A stretch of DNA of 64,000 nucleotides from Alphaproteobacteria bacterium (GTDB lineage Bacteria; Pseudomonadota; Alphaproteobacteria; JAJTHO01; CANGXP01), in contig CANGXP010000004.1 of the NCBI GenBank assembly GCA_947457935.1, positions 26,161-90,160 on the forward strand. Direction: 5' to 3'. Under the pieces are notes generated by a model, which worked only from the letters and a program-made list of their open reading frames with translations, had not been told where the DNA came from and made no database searches. The translations under genes were made by a program, and so were the position numbers. This document shows positions 27,689 to 36,202 of this stretch, piece by piece. How positions within the stretch are numbered: position 1 is the first letter of the stretch; each line of letters begins with the position of its first letter.

Positions 27689-29097
27689 GACAAAAGAATC
27701 GCACCCTCTATAAAAATGCGCGACTACTTGACCCCGCAACGGGGCTAGACATCATCGGCGATGTGCTGGTGGAAGGGATGCTCATCAGTGACTTTGGCGC
27801 GAATCTGCACCAAACCCTTTCATCCCAGCCCGAGAAAATTTCGGATATTTCGGCGAGCGAATTGAGGCGGAACGGAGTTGGCTTAACGCCAATGACTGAT
27901 GCCGAAAATGTGGCGCAGCCAAATAGCAGAGATTTAATGGGCTGGGATATTGTTGACTGCACGGGGCTATGCCTCGCCCCCGCCTTAGTCGACATGCGCG
28001 CCTACTTATCAGGCGACAATGAACGGCACAAAGAAACACTGGAAACAGCCTGTAACAGCGCGGTTGCGGGCGGTATTGGCACGGTTGTTGCCTCCAGCGA
28101 TAGCAATCCTATTATTGATAACACCGCCGTTCTTGATACCTTCCTCAGAAGAGGGCGCGAAATCGGCACGGTATCGCTGCTCAGTTATGCCGCCATCACG
28201 AAAAATATTGAGGGCGAGCACCTCACCGATATGGGCACGCTGTATAGCAGCGGGTGCGTGGGTTTTATGGATGGACAACGCGCCATTCAAAACCCCCGTG
28301 TGCTGCTGAATGCCATGAAATACGCAAAATTCTTTAACGGATTGGTGTTGCATCATCCAGCAGATGCGTTGCTAGCAGGCAGCGGTGTGATGAACCAAGG
28401 GCTCACCGCCACAAAACTGGGCTTAGGCGGCATTCCCCCCATCGCGGAAAGCATGATGGTGGAGCGGGATATTGCCCTTGCGGAAGCAAGCGGGGCGCGG
28501 CTGCATTTGTGTCACTTAAGTACGGCAAAGTCTTTCAATGCTGTGCGTCGTGCTAAGAAACGGGGAGTTAAGGTTACCTGTGATACCGCGCCGCATTATT
28601 TCGCGCTCACCGAAGAAGCCGTGTTGGGCTATCGCACGTTTGCCAAAGTGAACCCGCCCTTGCGTTCGGAAACAGACCGCCTTGCGGTGATTGCCGCCCT
28701 GCAAGATGGCACGATTGACGCGATTGTAAGTGACCATTGCCCGCAAGACCAAGACAGCAAGCGCGTGCCCTTCGCGCAAGCAGCAAACGGTGCAGTGGGC
28801 TTTGAAACGCTGTTTGCCGTCACCTTAGGACTCGTTCACCAACAAAAACTCTCGCTGCTAGAAGCATTGAAACCGCTTACCTGTGCGCCTGCCGATATTT
28901 TGCGCCTCAAAGTAGGTCGCATTGCCCGCCGTCATGCCGCCGATTTAATACTCTTTGACCCTAATCATGTTTGGACGCTTGACCCCGCCCACCTCAAAAG
29001 CAAATCGAAAAACACCCTGTTCGGGGAACACACCTTCAAAGGACGGGTGCTTGCCACCATCAAAGCGGGGAAAAAAGTGTATAGTGTGGGGGAGTAG
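27685..29097 (+). CDS. pyrC: Dihydroorotase-like protein (PyrC/PyrC' type) with an in-frame palindromic insert
   Basis: Amidohydrolase-fold protein of the type I dihydroorotase group, 470 residues, about 40 longer than usual. The extra length is residues about 46-88 ([14 protein letters not shown], then [12 protein letters not shown]), encoded by a palindromic repeat. After the insert the family sequence resumes ([16 protein letters not shown]). The metal-binding HxH is replaced: the segment reads VDMRAYL. Other site residues persist ([19 protein letters not shown]). It may therefore be a non-catalytic PyrC' partner of PyrB, as in Pseudomonas, or an atypical enzyme. It overlaps pyrB by four bases. 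Confidence 0.88.
   Translation: MRQKNRTLYKNARLLDPATGLDIIGDVLVEGMLISDFGANLHQTLSSQPEKISDISASELRRNGVGLTPMTDAENVAQPNSRDLMGWDIVDCTGLCLAPALVDMRAYLSGDNERHKETLETACNSAVAGGIGTVVASSDSNPIIDNTAVLDTFLRRGREIGTVSLLSYAAITKNIEGEHLTDMGTLYSSGCVGFMDGQRAIQNPRVLLNAMKYAKFFNGLVLHHPADALLAGSGVMNQGLTATKLGLGGIPPIAESMMVERDIALAEASGARLHLCHLSTAKSFNAVRRAKKRGVKVTCDTAPHYFALTEEAVLGYRTFAKVNPPLRSETDRLAVIAALQDGTIDAIVSDHCPQDQDSKRVPFAQAANGAVGFETLFAVTLGLVHQQKLSLLEALKPLTCAPADILRLKVGRIARRHAADLILFDPNHVWTLDPAHLKSKSKNTLFGEHTFKGRVLATIKAGKKVYSVGE
27822..27948. repeat. Palindromic element, family 3, copy 2 (inside the pyrC-like gene)
   Basis: 127 bp with inverted ends ATCCCAGCCC and GGGCTGGGAT. It shares GAGAAAATTTC, GATATTT, GGCGAGCG, CCAATGACTG and CCGAAAATGTGGCGCAGCCA with the intergenic copy at 21573-21695. 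It has no stop codon in the coding frame and adds about 42 residues near the N-terminus of the protein. Confidence 0.88.
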
Positions 29098-29141
29098 GGA
29101 GAACAACAAATTTCCCTTTACCCGTTCCCCCTTACCTCCTA
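29087..29141. repeat. Degenerate heptamer hairpin between the pyrC-like gene and cysQ
   Basis: The left arm GGGGGAG TAGGGAG overlaps the pyrC-like stop codon. The right arm TCCCTTT ACCCGTT, then CCCCCTT ACCTCCT, is a facing array of 7-mers. It is the weakest member of the heptamer class but keeps the same geometry. Confidence 0.5.
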
Positions 29142-29152
29142 AACATTCCCTT

Positions 29153-29953
29153 ATGACCTTCCCCTTAAAAGACTACTGCACCACGCTTATCCCCACCGCT
29201 CTTGAGGCAGGGGATGCGATTATGCACCACTATCAAACAGACGTGGATGTAAAACGCAAAGACGATGGCTCGCCCACCACGTTGGCAGACAGCGAAGCCG
29301 AAGCGATTATCCTCAAAGCACTTGCTGCGCTTACGCCTGACATTCCCGTTGTGGCGGAAGAATCCATGGCAAAAACCATCGCGCCACTGATTAAAAACGA
29401 TACGTTTTGGCTGGTTGATCCCCTCGATGGCACCAAAGAGTTCCTCAAAAAAACTGATGAGTTCACCGTCAACATTGGCTTGATTGTGGCGGGCATCCCC
29501 GTGCTGGGCATTATTTTTGCACCCGCTTTAGGCGACCTTTATTATGGTTTTGGTGATACGGTAACGCATGTCAACAGGGCAGGGGAGACACGCACCCACA
29601 GCGCAAACACCGTGCGCCCTAAACCCGATGCACTCAGGGTTGTTGCCAGCAAGTCCCATGCCGACAAAGAAAAACTATTAAAAATGTTGAACGGCACGGA
29701 GATTGAATCGTTTGTGAGTGCGGGCAGCTCCCTCAAATTCTGCCTTGTGGCGATTGGCGCAGCGGATCTCTATCCCCGCACAGGCCCCACGATGGAGTGG
29801 GACACCGCAGCAGGCGATGCGATTGTGCGTGCTGTTGGCGGACAGGTCTGCACCTACGATGGCAAGCCACTCGCCTATAATAAACCGACGTTTTTAAACC
29901 CTGCTTTTGTGGTGCGTGCGGGGAATGTTGCGTGGGGTTCGGGTAGCGGGTAG
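29153..29953 (+). CDS. cysQ: 3'(2'),5'-bisphosphate nucleotidase CysQ
   Basis: Inositol-monophosphatase-family enzyme that dephosphorylates PAP (adenosine 3',5'-bisphosphate), which accumulates during sulfate assimilation. It has 266 residues from the ATG at 29153. The metal-binding motifs are WLVDPLDGTKEFLKK and EWDTAAGDAI, and VVAEES supplies the upstream glutamate. The open frame extends upstream through the pyrC-like 3' end, but family sequence starts at MTFPLKDYC. The last residues (GSGSG) are encoded by the left arm of a heptamer repeat. Confidence 0.92.
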   Translation: MTFPLKDYCTTLIPTALEAGDAIMHHYQTDVDVKRKDDGSPTTLADSEAEAIILKALAALTPDIPVVAEESMAKTIAPLIKNDTFWLVDPLDGTKEFLKKTDEFTVNIGLIVAGIPVLGIIFAPALGDLYYGFGDTVTHVNRAGETRTHSANTVRPKPDALRVVASKSHADKEKLLKMLNGTEIESFVSAGSSLKFCLVAIGAADLYPRTGPTMEWDTAAGDAIVRAVGGQVCTYDGKPLAYNKPTFLNPAFVVRAGNVAWGSGSG

Positions 29954-30000
29954 CGTTCAAAAATACTCACGAAACCCGACACCCCAAACCCGAAACCCCA
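29934..30000. repeat. Heptamer-armed hairpin element at the cysQ 3' end
   Basis: Left arm GGGGTTC GGGTAGC GGGTAGC (29934-29954). Right arm GAAACCC GACACCC, then CAAACCC GAAACCC (29971-29998). The two are near-inverse copies and the spacer is 16 bases. The left arm supplies the last codons and the stop of cysQ. It could act as a transcription terminator or mRNA end. Confidence 0.8.
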
Positions 30001-30139
30001 TCATTTCTTTTTCCTTGCATTCCTCCCCAAACTCCTATACTATTCTTGAACATTGACAGCTTAGCATTTTTTGCAAGCCTTTCACCCGTTCGGGTATTGT
30101 CATTTTTTTCTCTCACACATTAAAGAACTCCCCTCATTT

Positions 30140-31396
30140 ATGCATCTTAAAGACCTGAAGGCGCAAACGCCTGCCGCCCTGTTGGCAAAAGCGCAAGAAC
30201 TTGGCATTGAAAACAGCCTTGGGATGCGGAAGCAAGAATTGATTTTCGCCATCCTCAAACAACTCGCGCAAAACGAGGTGAGCATTTTCGGCACGGGCGT
30301 GTTGGAATGTCTGCAAGATGGCTTCGGCTTTTTGCGCTCGCCTCAATCAAATTACCTTGCAAACCCTGATGATATCTACATCGAACCCGCGCTTATTAAG
30401 CGCTATGGACTTCGCACGGGTGACACCCTAGAAGGCGAAATTCGTGCCCCCAAACACGGCGAACGCTATTTTGCGATGACAACCGTTAATGCCATTAACT
30501 TTGCTGATCCTGATAGCATTCGCCAGCGTGTCCATTTTGACAACCTCACGCCGTTATATCCCCAAGATAAGTTGATGCTTGAGGTGCAGAACTCTGCAAC
30601 AAAAGATTTTACACCGCGTGTACTCGACCTCATTTGCCCCCTCGGCAAAGGGCAACGCGCCCTGATTGTTGCGCCGCCGCGTACGGGGAAAACCGTGATG
30701 CTGCAATCCATCGCGCATTCCATTTCCACCAACCACCCCGATGCATTCCTGATTGTCTTATTAGTAGACGAACGCCCCGAAGAGGTGACGGACAACATTC
30801 GCTCTGTCAAAGGCGAGGTGATTAGCTCCACCTTTGATGAACCCGCCCATCGCCACGTGCAAGTGGCGGAAATGGTGATTGAAAAAGCCAAACGCCTTGT
30901 GGAAAACAAGCGCGATGTGGTGATTTTGCTTGATTCCATCACGCGCCTTGCCCGTGCCTATAACACCGTTGTGCCGTCTTCAGGGAAAGTGCTCACTGGC
31001 GGTGTGGATGCAAACGCGCTCCAACGCCCGAAACGCTTTTTCGGGGCGGCGCGAAATATCGAAGAGGGCGGTTCGCTCACCATCATTGCAACCGCGCTAG
31101 TTGATACTGGCTCGCGCATGGATGAAGTGATTTTCGAGGAATTTAAAGGCACAGGGAATAGCGAGATTGTGCTAGATAGAAAACTGTCTGACAAGCGCAC
31201 CTTCCCGTCGATTGATGTCACCAAATCGGGCACCCGCAAAGAAGAATTACTGGTGGATAAAGGCACGCTCTCAAAAATGTGGGTGCTCCGCCGTGTCCTC
31301 ATGCAAATGGGGCCCAGCGATTCCATGGACTTCCTGCTCGAGCGCATCAAAGATTCCAAAACCAATGATGATTTCTTTGAGTCGATGAATACGTAA
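30140..31396 (+). CDS. rho: Transcription termination factor Rho
   Basis: Hexameric RNA-dependent ATPase that ends transcription. It has 418 residues, the classic length. The N-terminal domain ([14 protein letters not shown]) and the cold-shock RNA-binding region ([23 protein letters not shown]) are followed by Walker A APPRTGKT, Walker [12 protein letters not shown] and the Q- and R-loops ([20 protein letters not shown]). I start at ATG 30140, where homology begins, not at 30071. In alphaproteobacteria rho and hemJ often lie near the origin; both are here. Confidence 0.97.
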   Translation: MHLKDLKAQTPAALLAKAQELGIENSLGMRKQELIFAILKQLAQNEVSIFGTGVLECLQDGFGFLRSPQSNYLANPDDIYIEPALIKRYGLRTGDTLEGEIRAPKHGERYFAMTTVNAINFADPDSIRQRVHFDNLTPLYPQDKLMLEVQNSATKDFTPRVLDLICPLGKGQRALIVAPPRTGKTVMLQSIAHSISTNHPDAFLIVLLVDERPEEVTDNIRSVKGEVISSTFDEPAHRHVQVAEMVIEKAKRLVENKRDVVILLDSITRLARAYNTVVPSSGKVLTGGVDANALQRPKRFFGAARNIEEGGSLTIIATALVDTGSRMDEVIFEEFKGTGNSEIVLDRKLSDKRTFPSIDVTKSGTRKEELLVDKGTLSKMWVLRRVLMQMGPSDSMDFLLERIKDSKTNDDFFESMNT

Positions 31397-31426
31397 TATC
31401 AGTTCATTTAGTAATCAGAAGCATTT

Positions 31427-31505
31427 CTAGACCCCTGCCTTCGCAAAGGGATTCTCCTAAGTAATCGACCACTCCGAGCGAATCCCCAGCGAAGGCTGGG
31501 GTCCA
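31427..31505. repeat. Palindromic element, family 5, copy 1
   Basis: About 79 bp. The left arm is TAGACCCCTGCCTTCGCAAA followed by GGGATTC; the right arm is GAATCCCCAGCGAAGGCTGG followed by GGTCCA. They are imperfect inverted copies. The other copy is at 37349-37426. Similar TGGACCCCTGCC-type palindromes occur in many bacterial genomes. Confidence 0.8.
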
Positions 31506-31562
31506 TTTTTCCTCTGGGTTTCAACGATGGGTGGTGTTATTTTTTGGTTTCGGAATAATTAC

Positions 31563-31782
31563 TCAGGCAGAAAGCTGCCACTCAATCGTCCAAACCACAG
31601 ATTCTTTTGACCTCTTGGTGGGAATACGTTGGCTCTCCAGAAGCCAGCACTGCTTCTGCTATGGCAACATCCTGTAAATCTTGAATAACGTCCTCTAACG
31701 CTTCTTCAACAACGCGTTGAGGATTTAAACCACGCCTGCAAGGGAATCGGGCACAGTGAGGGATTGCGTAATCATTTAACGA
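31563..31782 (-). pseudogene. Remnant of a RelB/RelE-type toxin-antitoxin pair
   Basis: The reverse strand between 31782 and 31582 encodes an antitoxin-like C-terminus without a start codon: VVEEALEDVIQDLQDVAIAE, then a GEPTYSHQEVKRICGLDD end, the pattern of RelB-type antitoxins. A GTG at 31598, overlapping that end in another frame, begins VWTIEWQLSA, a typical RelE N-terminus, but it stops after 11 codons at 31563. So the antitoxin has lost its 5' end and the toxin is reduced to its first residues. The rest of the 31.4-31.8 kb interval holds only the palindromic element. Confidence 0.6.
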
Positions 31783-31807
31783 TTATACAATAAAAACAGC
31801 AGGAAGT

Positions 31808-31990
31808 CTAATGTCTATTTTTAGCCACTTTTTTCTTTGTAGCGGGTTTCTTCGCAGTGATTTTACCCACCCCCGACTTCTTTTTCACAGGTTTCGCCGC
31901 TGCCAACATCTCTAACGCTTGTTCCAGCGTGATGGACTCTAGCTTCAAACCCTTTAAAAGCGTTCCGTTAAACTTTCCCGTGCAAGGCAC
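31808..31990 (-). pseudogene. Duplicated topoisomerase I C-terminal tail
   Basis: A 60-codon frame whose product (LLKGLKLESITLEQALEML, then a lysine/alanine-rich tail with AKKPATKKKVAKN) copies the end of TopA (ATLEQALEML, AKKPAAKKKVVKK). The DNA at 31817-31935 aligns with 32941-33060 at a level that I judge to be about 80% identity. The fragment overlaps the 3' end of the orphan gene at 31954 and has only a GTG start. It is best read as a leftover of a duplication at the topA 3' end, although expression as a small basic protein cannot be excluded. Confidence 0.65.
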
Positions 31991-32811
31991 ACTTGGCTAT
32001 ATTGTTGAAAGCTGTTTACAACTTCTGGATATTCATCCCCTAAAATCCTTTGTGCACATTCATCAGCCGTTGGCGCTGGTGCATACTGACTATAACTAAC
32101 ATGTGTGCGAATACTGGATGTTAAACTTTCTAACGCCGCGCTTGAAGCTTGTTGTTGCGTGGATTGCTCTTCTTGAGAAGATTCAAACTGTCCATATTGT
32201 ACGGCTAACCCTGCAGCAAAAACCCCCGCATATTTTCTATGTGACTCAAGGTATCTTTGGATAGGGCTTAATGTATTGGACACCCCGCAATTCCCCGATG
32301 AATACTCGCGAATATAATCAGCAGCATTAGTTTCGCAAATCTGAATCAAAGACAGGATGCGCTGTGGCGTCATGTTGTCTTCTGCTATTTTAATATATAC
32401 GTTTTCTTGGTAGCCCTTCAAAAGCGGGGCGATTTCATTTAATGGTAGACGTTGATGCGCACCCAGTAGCGTATCAATTTTTGGTATCACTTCTTCCGTT
32501 ATTATGTACTCATTCAATTCATCTAAAGTATTCGCGCCCGCTAAAATAGCAGTTTTGTAAGCCAGCAGCGCCTCTGAAGAAATTTGTAAGTAGGGAAAAT
32601 CAGATGGGTTGAGCTCGGCAAGAGTGGATACACTAGAGAGGCGTTCTATAACTTGGCGACCCTCACGAGACGGTATCAGGACTTCATGATCAAATGCAAG
32701 TTCAAGGAGTTCGTTGTCAATCTTGGTTGCTTGTATAGCGACTCTTACCTCCCTTAAATAAAGAATAAGTTGCTTCGAACTTTCTCTAGGATCTTGATCA
32801 TGGGGATTCAT
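31954..32811 (-). CDS. Orphan hypothetical protein inserted at the topA 3' end
   Basis: It has 285 residues, soluble and mostly helical, with a Gln/Ser-rich stretch near residues 215-235 (SSQEEQSTQQQASSAALES). No signal peptide, membrane helix or recognised domain. It lies between topA and a duplicated topA tail, and its stop codon falls at the junction with the duplicated sequence. The 130 bp upstream of it are very AT-rich compared with the neighbours. This arrangement suggests acquired DNA. I see no mobility gene. Confidence 0.65.
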   Translation of the reverse strand: MNPHDQDPRESSKQLILYLREVRVAIQATKIDNELLELAFDHEVLIPSREGRQVIERLSSVSTLAELNPSDFPYLQISSEALLAYKTAILAGANTLDELNEYIITEEVIPKIDTLLGAHQRLPLNEIAPLLKGYQENVYIKIAEDNMTPQRILSLIQICETNAADYIREYSSGNCGVSNTLSPIQRYLESHRKYAGVFAAGLAVQYGQFESSQEEQSTQQQASSAALESLTSSIRTHVSYSQYAPAPTADECAQRILGDEYPEVVNSFQQYSQVCLARESLTERF

Positions 32812-32939
32812 AAATTACATCTTTTTAATAAATAATTTTAAAATAAATAATAAGTTAATTTTAGTCTTTAGCATCAACAAATCACTAATATATATATAAA
32901 ATTAATCGCATTGTCAATGCAATTCTTGTGTGAAAACAC

Positions 32940-35468
32940 CTACTTTTTAACCACCTTTTTCTTTGCAGCAGGTTTCTTCGCAGCGGTTTTTCTCGCCCCC
33001 GCCTTTTTCTTAGGCGGCTTCGCAAACACTAGCATCTCTAACGCTTGCTCCAGCGTGGCGTTGGCGGGGTCGAAATTTTTCGGGGCAGCGATTTTGGTTT
33101 TGTTATGAATAATCATATAGCCAAAGCGGCTTTTGAAGGCTTTGACTTCCGCGCCATCCTTGGGGTGTAGCCCTAAAACGGTGGTGCGTTCTTTGTTTTT
33201 TATAATTGAGGTGGCAATGAGATCGGTAGCGCGATTGAGTCCTACTGTGTAGACATCATCCTCTTTGCCAAGGTTAGCAAAGGTTTCACCCATTTTTAGA
33301 TATGCACCAAACATGCCGATGTTCGCAATAATCATTTGCCCTGTATCGGCGTAAATCCCGACGTCTCGGGGCAAAATCAGTAATTTTTCCGCTTGTTCAA
33401 ACGTGATAGTTTCGGGCTTCAAACCCTTAGTAAGTGAGGCTCTGCGCGGTTTTTCTCCTTCAGGCGGTTCGCCTGCCTGCACGTAAAACCCGTAAGGCCC
33501 TTTCTTTACAACGATTTCACGCCCTTCTTTATCAACACCGAGCAATCTATCCCCGTTCGCGGTCATCTCGCCACTCGGCACAGTGCCTGCGCCAAGGGGG
33601 CGGGTGAACTTGCACTCAGGATAATTATTGCAACCGATGAAAGCCCCGAATTTGCTGAGTTTCAGCCCTAATTTTCCTGTTGAACAGGCCCTACATTGAT
33701 TGCTTCCATCAGGGAATAATAGCCGTTCGAGTTTTTTGTTTAACTCATCAATAACATCAGTAATTTTCAGATCATTGGTGCCTTGAATAGCGGCATTAAA
33801 ATCTTGCCAAAAGGCACGGAGAACCGCTTGCCAGTTTATTTTCCCGTCGGCAATATCATCCAGTTTTTCTTCTAAATCTGCCGTAAAGCCATACTGCACA
33901 TAGCGTTCAAAGAAACTTTCTAAGAAGCTGGTAACGATGCGTCCTCTGTCTTCAGGGATAAATCTTTTTGCCTCCAAACGCACGTATTCCCTGTCTTTCA
34001 GCACTTGAAGAATGGATGCGTAGGTAGACGGGCGACCAATGCCCAACTCTTCCATTTTTTTCACCAAACTCGCCTCCGAATAACGGGGTGGCGGCTGTGT
34101 AAAGTGTTGTTCTGGCAGGATTTTTTTTAGGTCTAACGCTTCCCCCACCACAACTTCAGGGAGTTTCTTGCTGTTCTCGTCTTCTGTGTCCTCGTCATCG
34201 TCGGTATCTTCAATATACAGCTTCAAAAAGCCGTCAAACTTAATCACAGAGCCATTTGCGCCGAAAACATGCTTATCATCTGCGGAGGCAATATCAACCG
34301 CCACCGTGTCCATGATCGCGCTTTCCATCTGACACGCAAGGGTACGCTTCCAAATCAAGTCATACAGCCCGAGATGTTGTTTATCGAGGTCGCCTGAAAG
34401 TTGCACAGGCGCGCGGAATAAATCGGTTGGACGGATGGCTTCGTGCGCCTCTTGGGCGTTTTTTGCCTTGCTTTTATAGACACGCGGGGAATTTGGTACA
34501 TATTTTTCGCCGAACTCTTGCCCGATATAGCGACGTGCCGCAGCAATCGCTTCCCCTGCCAGCGTCACCCCATCCGTTCGCATATAGGTAATAAGCCCGC
34601 GCTCATAGAGCGTTTGCGCTACTTTCATGGTGTTTGAGGCAGAAAGCCCGAGTTTGCGCGAGGCTTCTTGCTGCAAGGTGGAGGTGATAAACGGCGGGAA
34701 CGGATGCCGCTTGACCTCTTTTTTATCCACTTTTTTGACGCTGTACGCCAAGCCCTGCAAAGCTTTCACGGCATTTTCTGTGAGGTCTTTATTGGGCAGA
34801 CTGAATTTTTCTAGTTTTTTGCCGTCTAATACCTTGAGGCGGGCAGGCAACATTTTGCTATTGGCTTTGAAAAAATGCCCGTCAATCGTCCAGTATTCCT
34901 CAACAATAAACTGCTCGATTTCCTGCTCCCGCTCACAAATGAGGCGCAAGGCAACCGATTGCACGCGCCCCGCCGATTTACTGCCCGGTAATTTCCGCCA
35001 CAACACAGGGGACAGGGTGAAGCCCACGAGATAATCGAGCGCACGGCGCGCAAGGTAGGCTTCCACCAACTCTTGATTCACATCACGGGGATGCTTCATC
35101 GCCTCGACAATCGCGCCTTTGGTGATTTCATTAAACACAATGCGTTTGACGGGCTTGCCGCTGCTCGCTTTATTTTTCGCCAGAATTTCTTGGAGATGCC
35201 ATGAAATGGCTTCGCCCTCACGATCAGGGTCAGTCGCCAAGAATAATCTATCGGCTTTTTTCACCATCTGGGTGATTTCCGCGATGCGCTTTTTGGCGCG
35301 GTCGTCCACCTCCCACAGCATCGCAAAATTATTATCAGGATCTACCGAGCCGTTTTTCGATGGCAAATCGCGAACGTGCCCGAAACTTGCTGTCACCTCA
35401 TAATCACCCCCTAAATACTTCTGGATGGTTTTTGCTTTGGCGGGCGATTCAACGATGACAAGTTGCAT
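32940..35468 (-). CDS. topA: DNA topoisomerase I
   Basis: Type IA topoisomerase that relaxes negative supercoils. It has 842 residues. The TOPRIM domain has VIVESPAKAKTIQKYLG and TDPDREGEAI, the active-site tyrosine lies in LITYMRTDGV, and one four-cysteine zinc ribbon is visible (CRAC, then GCNNYPEC). Two or three C-terminal TopA repeats follow (ASLTKGLKPETITFEQAEKL, ATLEQALEML), then a lysine/alanine-rich tail. A heptamer array ends two bases before the ATG, and no Shine-Dalgarno sequence is seen on the coding strand. Confidence 0.97.
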   Translation of the reverse strand: MQLVIVESPAKAKTIQKYLGGDYEVTASFGHVRDLPSKNGSVDPDNNFAMLWEVDDRAKKRIAEITQMVKKADRLFLATDPDREGEAISWHLQEILAKNKASSGKPVKRIVFNEITKGAIVEAMKHPRDVNQELVEAYLARRALDYLVGFTLSPVLWRKLPGSKSAGRVQSVALRLICEREQEIEQFIVEEYWTIDGHFFKANSKMLPARLKVLDGKKLEKFSLPNKDLTENAVKALQGLAYSVKKVDKKEVKRHPFPPFITSTLQQEASRKLGLSASNTMKVAQTLYERGLITYMRTDGVTLAGEAIAAARRYIGQEFGEKYVPNSPRVYKSKAKNAQEAHEAIRPTDLFRAPVQLSGDLDKQHLGLYDLIWKRTLACQMESAIMDTVAVDIASADDKHVFGANGSVIKFDGFLKLYIEDTDDDEDTEDENSKKLPEVVVGEALDLKKILPEQHFTQPPPRYSEASLVKKMEELGIGRPSTYASILQVLKDREYVRLEAKRFIPEDRGRIVTSFLESFFERYVQYGFTADLEEKLDDIADGKINWQAVLRAFWQDFNAAIQGTNDLKITDVIDELNKKLERLLFPDGSNQCRACSTGKLGLKLSKFGAFIGCNNYPECKFTRPLGAGTVPSGEMTANGDRLLGVDKEGREIVVKKGPYGFYVQAGEPPEGEKPRRASLTKGLKPETITFEQAEKLLILPRDVGIYADTGQMIIANIGMFGAYLKMGETFANLGKEDDVYTVGLNRATDLIATSIIKNKERTTVLGLHPKDGAEVKAFKSRFGYMIIHNKTKIAAPKNFDPANATLEQALEMLVFAKPPKKKAGARKTAAKKPAAKKKVVKK

Positions 35469-35470
35469 GG

Positions 35471-35505
35471 GAAGGAGGGGTAAGGGTTAGGGGGTAAGGG
35501 CTAAG
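35471..35505. repeat. Degenerate heptamer array against the topA start
   Basis: Five 7-mers on the plus strand: GAAGGAG GGGTAAG, then GGTTAGG GGGTAAG GGCTAAG. There is no clear facing arm. The array begins two bases upstream of the topA start codon, the same position as the array at carB. Confidence 0.6.
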
Positions 35506-35565
35506 GTTGAGTATCCTTAACGGAGGGTTGCTGTTCGTGCAAGGATTAAAGGGGGCGTATCAAGC

Positions 35566-35880
35566 TCAGTTTCCATTGCCATTATCATATTGCACCATAC
35601 GATGCACACTCGGAAATCCGATAATCTCAATCGTTTTGATCTCTTTGTAAACACGATATGCAACCATATTTCCCTTGTAACGGCGCATACGCACACCCTG
35701 ACCGCAATCTTCCCGCAAAGGAGACGCAAACGGCGCAACGGCTATTTCCTTCACAACGGCACGCAAGGCACGCGCATAGTGTGCAGCGTGGCGTTTTCCC
35801 CAGAAAGAAGCAGAATACTCAATTTCTCGTTTAAACTCTGCCTCCGCATTTTCAAGAATAATGAGGCGATACGGGGTCAT
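35566..35880 (-). CDS. ParE/RelE-family toxin
   Basis: It has 104 residues. The fold signature is visible: YRLIILENAEAEFKREIEYS at the N-terminus, then VRMRRYKGNMVAYRV and IEIIGFPSVHRM at the C-terminus, matching the ParE pattern of an arginine-rich strand and a final hydrophobic strand. ParE toxins poison gyrase; RelE toxins cut mRNA. The partner antitoxin lies immediately upstream and overlaps by four bases, as usual for such operons. The tail NGNGN is short and repetitive. Confidence 0.82.
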   Translation of the reverse strand: MTPYRLIILENAEAEFKREIEYSASFWGKRHAAHYARALRAVVKEIAVAPFASPLREDCGQGVRMRRYKGNMVAYRVYKEIKTIEIIGFPSVHRMVQYDNGNGN

Positions 35881-36134
35881 TCGGGCATTGCCTCAATCTG
35901 CTTATCCATTTCATCAAAAAATGCGTCTGCATCCCGAAACTTAGCTTTGCCGCTCTCTATCAACGCCACACGGCGGCGCATTTCCGCTGCAATCCATGCG
36001 GGTTCTTCTTGAGGCGCAAAAAAACGACGCAACGCTTCACGCACCACTTCGCTTGCTGTGCCATACATGCCTTTAGCAACCTCTTCTTGCACCAGTTTTT
36101 CCAAACCATCGGGCAATGAAACATGCAACGCCAT
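35877..36134 (-). CDS. ParD-like ribbon-helix-helix antitoxin
   Basis: It has 85 residues. LHVSLPDGLEKLVQEEV followed by YGTASEVVREALRRF is the ribbon-helix-helix of ParD-type antitoxins. The C-terminal half (DADAFFDEMDKQIEAM) is the acidic toxin-binding extension. It overlaps the toxin start by four bases. It probably represses its own promoter in the 68-bp region before it. Confidence 0.85.
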   Translation of the reverse strand: MALHVSLPDGLEKLVQEEVAKGMYGTASEVVREALRRFFAPQEEPAWIAAEMRRRVALIESGKAKFRDADAFFDEMDKQIEAMPE

Positions 36135-36202
36135 CTGAATACTCTCTCAATATGCCTCAGAATATCTCATAATCTGAGCAAAAATGCAAGGATTTGTAGA
36201 GT

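Noticed and set aside
34721..34731. Further DnaA box near 34.7 kb (TTATCCACT)
   Set aside because: One mismatch and inside topA coding sequence; expected by chance.
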